A stretch of 37,746 bases of DNA from JAGXOF01 sp046545575 (lineage in GTDB: Bacteria; Chloroflexota; Dehalococcoidia; SZUA-161; SpSt-899), in contig JBKGZM010000013.1 of NCBI GenBank assembly GCA_046545575.1, positions 1-37,746 of the forward strand, given 5' to 3'. The notes beneath the pieces are model-generated. The model was given only the letters and a program-made list of their open reading frames with translations, had not been told where the DNA came from and made no database searches. Below, in pieces: positions 22,210 through 29,743 of the stretch. Position 1 is the stretch's first letter. Each line of letters begins with the position of its first letter. The position numbers and the translations under genes were made by a program.

Positions 22210-23048
22210 TATTTTCTTCTCCTCCAGAGGGGATAGGTTGTAAGTGCAATAGGGAATGCTAATCCACCGATTAGGATCCCCCATCCGCGGAGGCCTCGGT
22301 CGACGAGTTGATGGAAAAGCATTTTGCTTTTGTGCTCTTCTATTTCAAACAGATGTGGCATGGCGAGCCCGGTGAATTCTTTCATTTCTTGGAGAACGTT
22401 ATCTGGGGAACCGTCGACAGGGGCCAACGTAGAGAATCGTACCATATTGATCGTATCCCCGGTGAACTGATTGCCTTTCAGGTAGCAGTAAAGAGCTATT
22501 CGTCGCTCGGTTACTTCTCCCTCTTTTCGCTTGGTGAGCCAGAGCTTTTTCATGGGAACTGTACCACCGACATATGCATCCGGGGCCTTGTCCGTTCCCA
22601 GATGGCTGGGATCCACCTGGACCGTATTTTTGTCTTCTTCCACAATGTATCCGAGCGCTTTGTAACACACCGGAGGTCTGTGGAAGGCAGAGGATTCCTT
22701 AGCTTGGATAATTAGGAAGAACACAGGGGTTGAAAATCCTTGCTTGTAGTACGTTCGCATAAGAAATACATTGGCATCCAGCCTTTCCCTCAAGCTGGTC
22801 ATTTCCTGCTGGCTCACATTCTGGCCTTCCCACTTGCCTATTTTCGCGGGGAAGTTGAGGATTTCTTGATTGTCCTTAAACCCGGACTTAGCCCATACAA
22901 GTGTTTCCTCTTCTGACTTCTTACCCAACTCTGTACTGACGAGTGAAATCCCTTTAGATAGTAGAACCTGGGAGTCTGACAAGAGAAATACCAGCACAAT
23001 GGCGAGCAGGAAAACTCCGATAACCGGGAGATAGTTACGCCAACTCAC
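22209..23048 (-). CDS. EpsI-domain (exosortase-associated type) membrane protein
   Basis: This 279-residue protein starts at GTG with an N-terminal helix (YLPVIGVFLLAIVLVFLL). The soluble part reads LNFPAKIGKWEGQNVSQQE, then TYYKQGFSTPVFFLIIQAKE and SAFHRPPVCYKALGYIVEED. This is the pattern of EpsI domains (DUF3485), found fused to or beside exosortases. A C-terminal helix followed by an arginine-rich end (GGLAFPIALTTYPLWRRRK) resembles a membrane-anchored sorting tail but is unproven. No exosortase gene lies in the window. It is the first gene of the overlapping MoxR/DUF58 run. A TATAAT box lies so close that the mRNA may be leaderless. Confidence 0.75.
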   Translation of the reverse strand: MSWRNYLPVIGVFLLAIVLVFLLSDSQVLLSKGISLVSTELGKKSEEETLVWAKSGFKDNQEILNFPAKIGKWEGQNVSQQEMTSLRERLDANVFLMRTYYKQGFSTPVFFLIIQAKESSAFHRPPVCYKALGYIVEEDKNTVQVDPSHLGTDKAPDAYVGGTVPMKKLWLTKRKEGEVTERRIALYCYLKGNQFTGDTINMVRFSTLAPVDGSPDNVLQEMKEFTGLAMPHLFEIEEHKSKMLFHQLVDRGLRGWGILIGGLAFPIALTTYPLWRRRK

Positions 23049-23054
23049 GATGGC

Positions 23055-23084
23055 ATTATACTACGATTCGCGTTGTGGAGGCAA
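23055..23084 (-). promoter_or_regulatory. Promoter of the EpsI/MoxR/DUF58 operon
   Basis: TTGCCT (23084-23079) and TATAAT (23060-23055) are 18 bases apart on the minus strand. Seven bases after the -10 comes the GTG at 23048, so transcription may begin at the start codon itself. No ribosome site is seen in front of that GTG. Confidence 0.6.
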
Positions 23085-23104
23085 TGAACATTAAGGCGTG
23101 CCCG

Positions 23105-25243
23105 TTATTTCCCAATCGCATATACATACCCGTCACCTGAGCCAATGAAGACCGCACCATCATAGACTGCTGGGGAGGAATATATACCGCTGCTGGTCTG
23201 GTACTTCCACTTGAATTCTCCTCTAGAGGCATCCAGAGCATAGAGATGCCTATCCCATGAGCCGATATAGACGGTTCCATCTGACACGGCAGGGGAAGAG
23301 TAGATGCAGTCCCCGACCTCGTATTCCCATCTTAGTTTGCCGGTGTTCTTGTCCAGAGCATAAACATACCCATTTTCGGGGCCGATCCGCGATCCGAAAT
23401 AGACACTTTCCTCCCAAACAGCGGGGGAGGATTTGATCAAACCATTAGTTTGATACTTCCATTTGAGTGTGCCGGAGGTAGCATCCAGAGCGTACAGGAA
23501 ACCATCGTGTGAGCCTACATACACCGTGCCGTCGGACACGGTTGGAGAGGAATCAATCCACCCTTCTGTTTGATAGCTCCATTGAAGTTTGCCAGTGTGT
23601 GCATCAAGACAGTGGAGAGAGTTGCTACGTGACCCCACGTAAACCCGATCCTGCCACACTGTCGGTGATGATTCAACCCAGCCGCCTGTTTCGTACTTCC
23701 AGATCAAATCGCCTTCTGTGTTCAAGGCGTATATAAAACCATCATCTGAGCCGAAGTAAACAAAGTTGGAGGAGATCGCGGGAGAGGAGCGGACAGAATC
23801 GTCAGTTTCGTAAAACCATTTAAGTTTGCCGGTGGATATATCTATAGCGTAGAGGTGGGAGTCCCATGACCCTACGTACACTGTTTCCTCGGATATTGCA
23901 GGGGAAGAGGTTACTCTGCCCTCCGTTTCGTGTCTCCAGTTGAGGGCCCCGTTCGCGGCCACTAAAGCATAGATGTTCCTGTCATTTGATCCGATGTATA
24001 GAATTCCCTCTGCCAGAGTGGGCGAGGAGTCGACTTGATCGCCAGTCTCGTATTTCCACAGCAGATCTCCGGGCACAGTCGGACCTATTGATGGAGGCGG
24101 AGATTTGGAAGTGGGCGAAGGCGACGATGTGATAGTCTCCGGCGTTTCCCTTGCCGGTTCCGCGACGATAGCATAGAGCGCTCCATCGCTTGAGCCGATA
24201 TAGACTACATTATCTTCCACCGAAGGTGAAGAATAAATGTAGTACCCGGTGGCATACTCCCAAATGGGAGTTCCATTAAAGGCGTCTATGGCGTACAGCT
24301 TACTATCCCAGGACCCTACGTAAATCGTCCCTTTATTGTATACCGGTGAGGAGTAAACACAATCTCCTGTCTTGTACTTCCAAATCAGGTGCCCGTTTTC
24401 GGTCCCCACGGCGTAAAGGTGGTGATCGGCGGAGCCTACGTAGACGGCATTACCGTAGACTGTCGGAGAGGATCGCACTCGATCTCCTGTCTTGTATTTC
24501 CACTTTAAATCGCCGTTCCTGGCATCGAGAGAGTACAGGCATTTGTCATTACTACCGAAGTAAACATTGCCTTGTTTAACCGTTGGCGATGACTCAATGC
24601 CTCCACCACATCGATATCGCCACCAGAGGGTGCCGGTTGGTGCGTCAATCGCGTAAAGGTACCCGTCGCTTGATCCGATATACACTGTACCTTCCCACAC
24701 AGTTGGAGATGAGTACACCTCTCCATCCGTCTCATACTCCCATTTAAGTTCACCATTGTCAGCATCCAAAGCGTAAATATGTTCGTCCTCGGACCCAAAG
24801 TAAACAATCCCGTCGTATATTAGAGGGGATGAATCGACACTACCATTTGCATCATACTTCCATTGAAGCTTACCGCTCGTAGCATCCAGTGCATAAAGGA
24901 AACTATCCTCGGATCCAATGTACACGGTGTTCTGAGAGATAGCAGGGGATGAATCGATTTTGTCTCGTGTTTCGTATTTCCATATCAGGTCCCCTGTTAC
25001 GCTATCCACAGCATAAACATGATGGTCCCAGGAGCCGATGTATACGGTTCCTTTGTGAATCGCTGGCGAGGAGCCGACCCAATCATCTGTCTGGTATTTC
25101 CAGAGAAGGGAGCCGGGAGCATTTGGAGATTCTGGTGGAGATTCTGGCAGTGGGGATGAGCCTCCACAACCGGCGACAGATACCACAAGAAGAAGCAAGC
25201 AAACCAATATCAGGTTTATGTTTCGTAATCGTTTACCTGTCAT
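23105..25243 (-). CDS. Lipoprotein with two eight-repeat PQQ-type propellers
   Basis: This 712-residue protein has a lipoprotein signal (LILVCLLLLVVSVAGC, lipobox VAGC), so it should be anchored outside the membrane. It has sixteen repeats of about 40 residues, each with W(K/R/E)Y...SSP followed by VYIGS.D..LYALD. They fall into eight, a Pro/Ser/Thr-rich linker (ETPETITSSPSPTSKSPPPS) and eight more. That count matches two complete eight-bladed beta-propellers of the PQQ-like family. The repeats lack obvious quinone-ligand features, so it is more likely a binding scaffold (BamB-like fold) than an enzyme. It sits 57 bases upstream of the MoxR operon in the same direction, but a promoter lies between. 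Confidence 0.88.
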   Translation of the reverse strand: MTGKRLRNINLILVCLLLLVVSVAGCGGSSPLPESPPESPNAPGSLLWKYQTDDWVGSSPAIHKGTVYIGSWDHHVYAVDSVTGDLIWKYETRDKIDSSPAISQNTVYIGSEDSFLYALDATSGKLQWKYDANGSVDSSPLIYDGIVYFGSEDEHIYALDADNGELKWEYETDGEVYSSPTVWEGTVYIGSSDGYLYAIDAPTGTLWWRYRCGGGIESSPTVKQGNVYFGSNDKCLYSLDARNGDLKWKYKTGDRVRSSPTVYGNAVYVGSADHHLYAVGTENGHLIWKYKTGDCVYSSPVYNKGTIYVGSWDSKLYAIDAFNGTPIWEYATGYYIYSSPSVEDNVVYIGSSDGALYAIVAEPARETPETITSSPSPTSKSPPPSIGPTVPGDLLWKYETGDQVDSSPTLAEGILYIGSNDRNIYALVAANGALNWRHETEGRVTSSPAISEETVYVGSWDSHLYAIDISTGKLKWFYETDDSVRSSPAISSNFVYFGSDDGFIYALNTEGDLIWKYETGGWVESSPTVWQDRVYVGSRSNSLHCLDAHTGKLQWSYQTEGWIDSSPTVSDGTVYVGSHDGFLYALDATSGTLKWKYQTNGLIKSSPAVWEESVYFGSRIGPENGYVYALDKNTGKLRWEYEVGDCIYSSPAVSDGTVYIGSWDRHLYALDASRGEFKWKYQTSSGIYSSPAVYDGAVFIGSGDGYVYAIGK

Positions 25244-25274
25244 GTCACGTTGTCCTGGATCACAGTGATTTCCC

Positions 25275-25378
25275 TATCCCCCTTAAGGTAAGGGGGATAA
25301 AGGGGGTTATGAACGCAAGCCTTAATTCCTGTTTGGTATTCGTAACTCCCCCTAGCCCCCTCTTATTCTAAGAGGGGG
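25275..25378. mobile_element. Paired G/C-run hairpins around 35 bases: emptied cassette
   Basis: The left hairpin TATCCCCCTTA, loop AGG, TAAGGGGGATA (25275-25299), is followed by AAGGGGGTTATGAA. The right part, ACTCCCCCTAG, then CCCCCTCTTA, loop TTC, TAAGAGGGGG (25356-25378), follows after about 35 bases. The order (hairpin, G-run, TTATGAA, interior, C-run, hairpin) is the same as in the DUF559 cassette at 8310-8744, but the interior of about 365 bases is gone. I read it as a deleted, nonautonomous copy. Confidence 0.55.
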
Positions 25379-25422
25379 GATACTGACGTCTTCAGTATGA
25401 CATGGTTAGTGAATGATTAGTT

Positions 25423-26229
25423 TTACATAATAGCTGGCATAGCCAGATACACTGCCATGCTCATTATGCCATGGGCGGCTGCTACACCGAGTATGGACCC
25501 AGTTCTTTTCACCACCCAGGCGAAAAATAGCGCCACTACGAACATAAAGACCATGTTCAAGATTGAGAGATTTCCCATGCTCAGGACCGCAAAGAGAAGG
25601 CTGATGTAGAGAATACCCCACTTGCCCAGCACTTCTGTTGAGGTAGTTTGCATTACACCGCGAAATATGAGCTCCTGCACAAATCCGACACACAAGATAA
25701 ATATAATTGCTGGGAGGATCATATCTCCCCAGTTGAGTCCCACCACTAATCGCTCTGGTCTTAGAGTAAGATACCCCACTATCCCCAAAGGTATGCCGGT
25801 TATCATAACAGCTATCTGTACAGGGAGGCCGTGGAGAGTCAATCCCACTTCAGGTGGTCTGAAGCGGAGAATTCTTATCACAATAATCGTGAGCAGGAGG
25901 ATTGGTATACTGATAATAACGTAACGGTAGAGGTGATAGAAACCGGTAAGGGGCAGTGCCACATTTATTATCTGAATTAATGGGGCGAGAGTCAAAGCGA
26001 TAAGGAGGCGGCGTTCGGAGCGCTGGCTCTCCAGATAAGAATGGAATACCAGCATAAGGAAGATGCCTGCATAGATTATCATCCCGTCTTGTGAGCTGGA
26101 GTAAGTTACCACCCATTCGGCCAGGGCGATTGCTGCAAGATAGACAGACCAGGTTAGTAGTTTGATGATTTGCTCATTACTTAAGCGGCTCTGGGCTTTG
26201 ATACGCGTAGTATCGTTGTCCACTTTCAT
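25423..26229 (-). CDS. CPBP-family membrane protease homologue, active site altered
   Basis: This 268-residue protein has about seven hydrophobic helices. The CPBP (Rce1/Abi) motifs are recognisable but changed. Motif 1 is VGFVQELIFRG, so the first glutamate of EExxxR is Q185 while E186 and R190 remain. Motif 2, usually FxxxH, reads FAVLSMGN with serine at 217. Motif 3 keeps H253 (AAHGIMS). Active family members are intramembrane metalloproteases that process prenylated proteins or peptides. Loss of a catalytic Glu and His suggests an inactive or altered enzyme. It follows serS by 38 bases in the same direction and may be the last gene of that operon. Confidence 0.8.
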   Translation of the reverse strand: MKVDNDTTRIKAQSRLSNEQIIKLLTWSVYLAAIALAEWVVTYSSSQDGMIIYAGIFLMLVFHSYLESQRSERRLLIALTLAPLIQIINVALPLTGFYHLYRYVIISIPILLLTIIVIRILRFRPPEVGLTLHGLPVQIAVMITGIPLGIVGYLTLRPERLVVGLNWGDMILPAIIFILCVGFVQELIFRGVMQTTSTEVLGKWGILYISLLFAVLSMGNLSILNMVFMFVVALFFAWVVKRTGSILGVAAAHGIMSMAVYLAMPAIM

Positions 26230-26267
26230 GATTTCACACTGAGCAAGGGCAAGGCGAGGAATGGATA

Positions 26268-27530
26268 CTATCTGATTGTATCGATATTGCCCATGTAGGG
26301 TTTGAGCGCTTCCGGGACTTTGATGCTGCCATCGGCCTGCTGGTAATTCTCCAGGATCGAGATAACGATGCGAGGCAGTGCGAGGCCTGATCCATTCAGG
26401 GTGTGCGGATACTGAGCCTTAGCACCGGCCTCAGGCCGGTAGCGAACGTTGGTCCGCCGTGCCTGGAAGTCCAGGCAGTTGGAGCAGGAGCTCACCTCCA
26501 GCCACTCGGCGCATCCTGGGGCCCAGGTCTCGATATCGTAGGACTTGGAGGAGGGGAATCCCAGATCGGCGGTGCATAGCTCCAATATCCTGTACGGGAG
26601 TTCGAGCTTCCGGCAAATTGCCTCCGCGGCCTCTACCATCTTCTCCAGTTCATCGTTGGAGGTCTCTGGCTCACAGAACTTGTAGAGTTCCACCTTGTCG
26701 AACTGGTGCCCGCGCTTTATTCCGCGAACATCCTTTCCTGCTGACATCTTCTCACGCCGGAAACATGCAGTATAGGCAACGTGATAGATGGGCAGTGTAC
26801 CTGGATCAAGTATCTCATCCCGATACAGGTTGGTAAGAGGGACCTCGGCAGTGGGAATGAACCAGAAATCCTCTTCTTGATCGTGGTAAAGGTTTTCCCC
26901 GAATTTGGGAAGGTTGCCCGAGCCGACCATACACTCCCGCTTGACCATAAACGGAGGATAAACCTCGCTATAGCCGTACTCGTTGATGTGAATATCGAGC
27001 ATGAAATTGATAAGTGCTCGCTGGAGTCGGGCCCCTAAACCTCTGAGTACGTAGAACCGGGAACCTGAGAGCTTTGTCCCGCGTTCGAAGTCGATTATAC
27101 CCAGTGACTCGCCCAGTTCCCAGTGAGGACGCACCTGGAAATCGAACTGAGGTATCTCGCCCCATGATCGCACAACTATGTTGTCGCTTTCATCCTTGCC
27201 AACAGGAACGCTGTCCTGCGGGATGTTGGGGATGCGAAGAAGCAAATCGGTGAGCTGCCCGGAAATCTCGGAGGCTTGCTGCTCCAGCGACTTTATGCGG
27301 TCGCCTACCTGGCGCATTTCCTCGATCATCTCGGGGGGCTTCTCCTTTGTCTTGCCTATCTCTTTGCTTACCTTGTTGCGCCGGGCTCTGAGTTCATCGA
27401 TTTCCTGCTGGAGCTTGCGCTGATCGCTGTCCAGGCGAAGGACTTCATCCACAGGCGCAGTGTCATTACGCTTATCCATTGCCTCTCTGATGACTTCGGG
27501 ATTCTGGCGAATAAACTGTATGCTAATCAT
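26268..27530 (-). CDS. serS: Serine--tRNA ligase
   Basis: This 420-residue class II aminoacyl-tRNA synthetase charges tRNA-Ser and serves Sec-tRNA if present. The N-terminal coiled-coil arm (about 28-100, REAMDKRNDTAPVDEV to SEISGQLTDLLLRI) grips the long variable arm. The catalytic core shows motif 2 (ACFRREKMSAGKDVRGIKRG) and motif 3 near SGLALPRIVISILEN. The C-terminus ends GSIKVPEALKPYMGN. The length is typical. It lies six bases after lysS, so greA, lysS and serS form an operon. I see no T-box leader. Confidence 0.97.
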   Translation of the reverse strand: MISIQFIRQNPEVIREAMDKRNDTAPVDEVLRLDSDQRKLQQEIDELRARRNKVSKEIGKTKEKPPEMIEEMRQVGDRIKSLEQQASEISGQLTDLLLRIPNIPQDSVPVGKDESDNIVVRSWGEIPQFDFQVRPHWELGESLGIIDFERGTKLSGSRFYVLRGLGARLQRALINFMLDIHINEYGYSEVYPPFMVKRECMVGSGNLPKFGENLYHDQEEDFWFIPTAEVPLTNLYRDEILDPGTLPIYHVAYTACFRREKMSAGKDVRGIKRGHQFDKVELYKFCEPETSNDELEKMVEAAEAICRKLELPYRILELCTADLGFPSSKSYDIETWAPGCAEWLEVSSCSNCLDFQARRTNVRYRPEAGAKAQYPHTLNGSGLALPRIVISILENYQQADGSIKVPEALKPYMGNIDTIR

Positions 27531-27536
27531 GATTCT

Positions 27537-29081
27537 CTACCTTTCGACAGCCCTTAATTGGGGAAAGAGGATAACTTCCCTGATTGACTCTTGCCCCGTA
27601 AGCAGCATTACCAGCCGGTCGATTCCAACTCCCAGGCCGCCGGTCGGCGGCATGCCATATTCAAGGGCCGTGAGAAAATCAGCATCCGTCCTCTCCACCT
27701 CTTCGTCCCCGAATTCAGTTCGCATTCTTTCCTGATCCTCGAAGCGCGCCCGCTGCTCCAGAGGGTCATTGAGCTCACTGAAAGCATTGGCGATTTCCAT
27801 TCCTCCGGCAAACGCTTCGAAGCGCTCGACGATGTGTTCGCTTCCCGGTTTTCTCTTGGCAAGGGGAGAGAGCTCCTCCGGATAGTCGATGATGAAAGTG
27901 GGCTGAATCAGCTTGGGTTCAACAAAATTCGAGAGAAGTCCATCGATAAGTTTCCCCCGCGAGGTCGTATCGAGTTTTGCAGAGTCTCCTATGTCCTCTC
28001 TCAGCACATCCCAGACCTGTCCGCCAGAGGCGGATCTCATCGCTTCCTGAAGTGTTTTGGCATCGGGACACTCTTCGTAGTCTATGTTCGTTTCCTGCTT
28101 TATCGCCTCTCGCAATGTGATACGGGGCCACGGCGGTGAGAAGTCTATTGCAGTTGAACCGAAATTTACCTTTGCTGAGCCGAGGACTTCCCTGGTGATA
28201 AACGAGACCATTTGTTCCACCATTTCCATGACATCGTTGTAATCCGCGTAGGCCTCGTAGCTTTCCATGGTGGTGAACTCAGGGTTGTGCTTTATGGAGA
28301 TGCCTTCATTGCGGAACACGCGGCCTATTTCGAAGACCTTGTCAAAACCACCGATGATGAGTCGCTTGAGGTGCAGTTCAGTGGCGATGCGCAGGTAGAG
28401 GTTGCGGTCGAGGGAATGATGGTGGGTGGCAAAGGGTTTGGCCAGTGCCCCGGCAGCCACCGGCTGCAGAATGGGCGTTTCCACTTCTACGAATCCGCGT
28501 CCCTCGAGAAATCTTCGCATGGCTGAGACTGTCCGGCTGCGTATGTGGAATATGTTTCGCACCTCCTCGTTGGAGATTAGGTCAAGGTACCGTTGTCTAT
28601 AGCGCTTCTCGGGATCGGTCAGCCCGTGCCATTTCTCCGGCAAAGGGCGCAGTGATTTTGAGAGAAGTGTAAAATCCTTGACGCTCACGGTGATCTCTCC
28701 GGTGCGGGTTTTAAACAGCGTCCCCTCGACACCGATAAAATCCCCGATGTCCAGATCACGAAGCAGGTTATATTTGTCTTCTCCCAGTGAATCCTTGCGA
28801 AAGTGGGCCTGGATCCTGCCCGAGCCGTCCCTTATGTCTATGAAGGCGGCCTTGCCCATGACACGTGTGGCCGTGATTCGTCCGGCAACTGAAACCTCTA
28901 CAGTGTTATCCGTGCCATTCTGCTCATAGAGCGTGAGGGCCTCTTGCGCGGTGTGAGTCGGTCTATATCGACTGGGGTATGGGTTTAGCCCCTGGGCCTT
29001 TATCCTCTGGAGCTTTTCAAGGCGGGTTTGTGTCAGGTCATCCACTCCTTCACTCCCATTCAGGATATATTTTTCCGACAT
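27537..29081 (-). CDS. lysS: Lysine--tRNA ligase, class II
   Basis: This 514-residue protein has an N-terminal OB-fold anticodon-binding domain (about 60-165, SVAGRITATRVMGKAAFIDI). It also has a class II catalytic domain with motif 2 around FEIGRVFRNEGISIKHNPEF and motif 3 GGLGVGIDRLVMLLTGQ. It joins lysine to tRNA-Lys. The C-terminus SIREVILFPQLRAVER is typical. AAAGGA precedes the ATG. It lies between greA (17-base gap) and serS (6-base gap). The greA-lysS pairing is common in bacteria. No irregularity is seen. Confidence 0.97.
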   Translation of the reverse strand: MSEKYILNGSEGVDDLTQTRLEKLQRIKAQGLNPYPSRYRPTHTAQEALTLYEQNGTDNTVEVSVAGRITATRVMGKAAFIDIRDGSGRIQAHFRKDSLGEDKYNLLRDLDIGDFIGVEGTLFKTRTGEITVSVKDFTLLSKSLRPLPEKWHGLTDPEKRYRQRYLDLISNEEVRNIFHIRSRTVSAMRRFLEGRGFVEVETPILQPVAAGALAKPFATHHHSLDRNLYLRIATELHLKRLIIGGFDKVFEIGRVFRNEGISIKHNPEFTTMESYEAYADYNDVMEMVEQMVSFITREVLGSAKVNFGSTAIDFSPPWPRITLREAIKQETNIDYEECPDAKTLQEAMRSASGGQVWDVLREDIGDSAKLDTTSRGKLIDGLLSNFVEPKLIQPTFIIDYPEELSPLAKRKPGSEHIVERFEAFAGGMEIANAFSELNDPLEQRARFEDQERMRTEFGDEEVERTDADFLTALEYGMPPTGGLGVGIDRLVMLLTGQESIREVILFPQLRAVER

Positions 29082-29098
29082 AATTCCTTTCGTCCTTT

Positions 29099-29584
29099 TT
29101 ACCTTTTCTTGTTATATATAGCCAGCACGCGAAACTTTATCGTGCCCCTGGGAACCTCTACGTCTACCTCGTCGCCGACATGCTTGCCCAGCAGGGCCTT
29201 TCCCACAGGAGACTCATGTGATATTTTTCCGTCCTTGGGATCTGTCTCAGCTTTCCCGACGATGGTATATTCCTTCTCTTCACCGTTCTGGTTCAGCACT
29301 GTGACTGTCGTGCCAAACTCTACACGGGAAGGACGACGCGCCTTCTCACTTGAGACCACCTCGGCGTTTCTGATCATTTTCTCCACGGTCTTGATTCGAC
29401 CTTCCAGGAAGGCTTGTTCGTTCTTTGCCTCCTCGTATTCGGCGTTGTCTACTGTGTCGCTCAATTCCTTTGAGCGCTGCAGCTTCTCCAGTACCTGCGG
29501 ACGCCTGGTACTAAGCAGGTTTTCCAGTTCAGATTTGAGTTTCTCCAGTCCCTCCGCCGTTAGCAATACCTTTTCTTCTGGCAT
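29099..29584 (-). CDS. greA: Transcript cleavage factor GreA
   Basis: The protein has 161 residues from ATG 29584, chosen because GGGAGGAAAGGGAA directly precedes it; seven codons of frame upstream are probably untranslated. GreA enters the RNA polymerase secondary channel and stimulates cleavage of backtracked RNA. The N-terminal coiled coil carries SDTVDNAEYEEAK, where the tip acids are D43 and D46. In E. coli the pair is D41 and E44, so the second is a Glu-to-Asp change that keeps the charge. The C-terminal FKBP-like domain (SPVGKALLGKHVGDEVDVEV) is complete. It is first in the greA-lysS-serS operon. Confidence 0.95.
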   Translation of the reverse strand: MPEEKVLLTAEGLEKLKSELENLLSTRRPQVLEKLQRSKELSDTVDNAEYEEAKNEQAFLEGRIKTVEKMIRNAEVVSSEKARRPSRVEFGTTVTVLNQNGEEKEYTIVGKAETDPKDGKISHESPVGKALLGKHVGDEVDVEVPRGTIKFRVLAIYNKKR

Positions 29585-29654
29585 TTCCCTTTCCTCCCGA
29601 TTCAAAAGTATTTAACCATGATTTTTGAGGGTTCCACGCTTCTGAATTGCCAAT

Positions 29655-29684
29655 CAAAAAAACTGAGAGCCATTGACTCTCAGT
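29655..29684 (-). terminator. Intrinsic terminator after polA
   Basis: On the minus strand ACTGAGAG (29684-29677) pairs with CTCTCAGT (29669-29662) around a seven-base loop, and a run of seven T follows or overlaps the stem end (to about 29656). It lies 60 bases past the polA stop and separates polA from greA. Confidence 0.85.
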
Positions 29685-29743
29685 CATGTCCCCTTTAGTG
29701 CACATCAATTATACAAGGTAATGGGGCTATTTGTGAATATATG

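Noticed and set aside
27531..29700. T-box or other riboswitch controlling the synthetase genes
   Set aside because: The gaps before lysS and serS are 17 and 6 bases, and the leader of greA is short and filled by the polA terminator, so there is no room for one.
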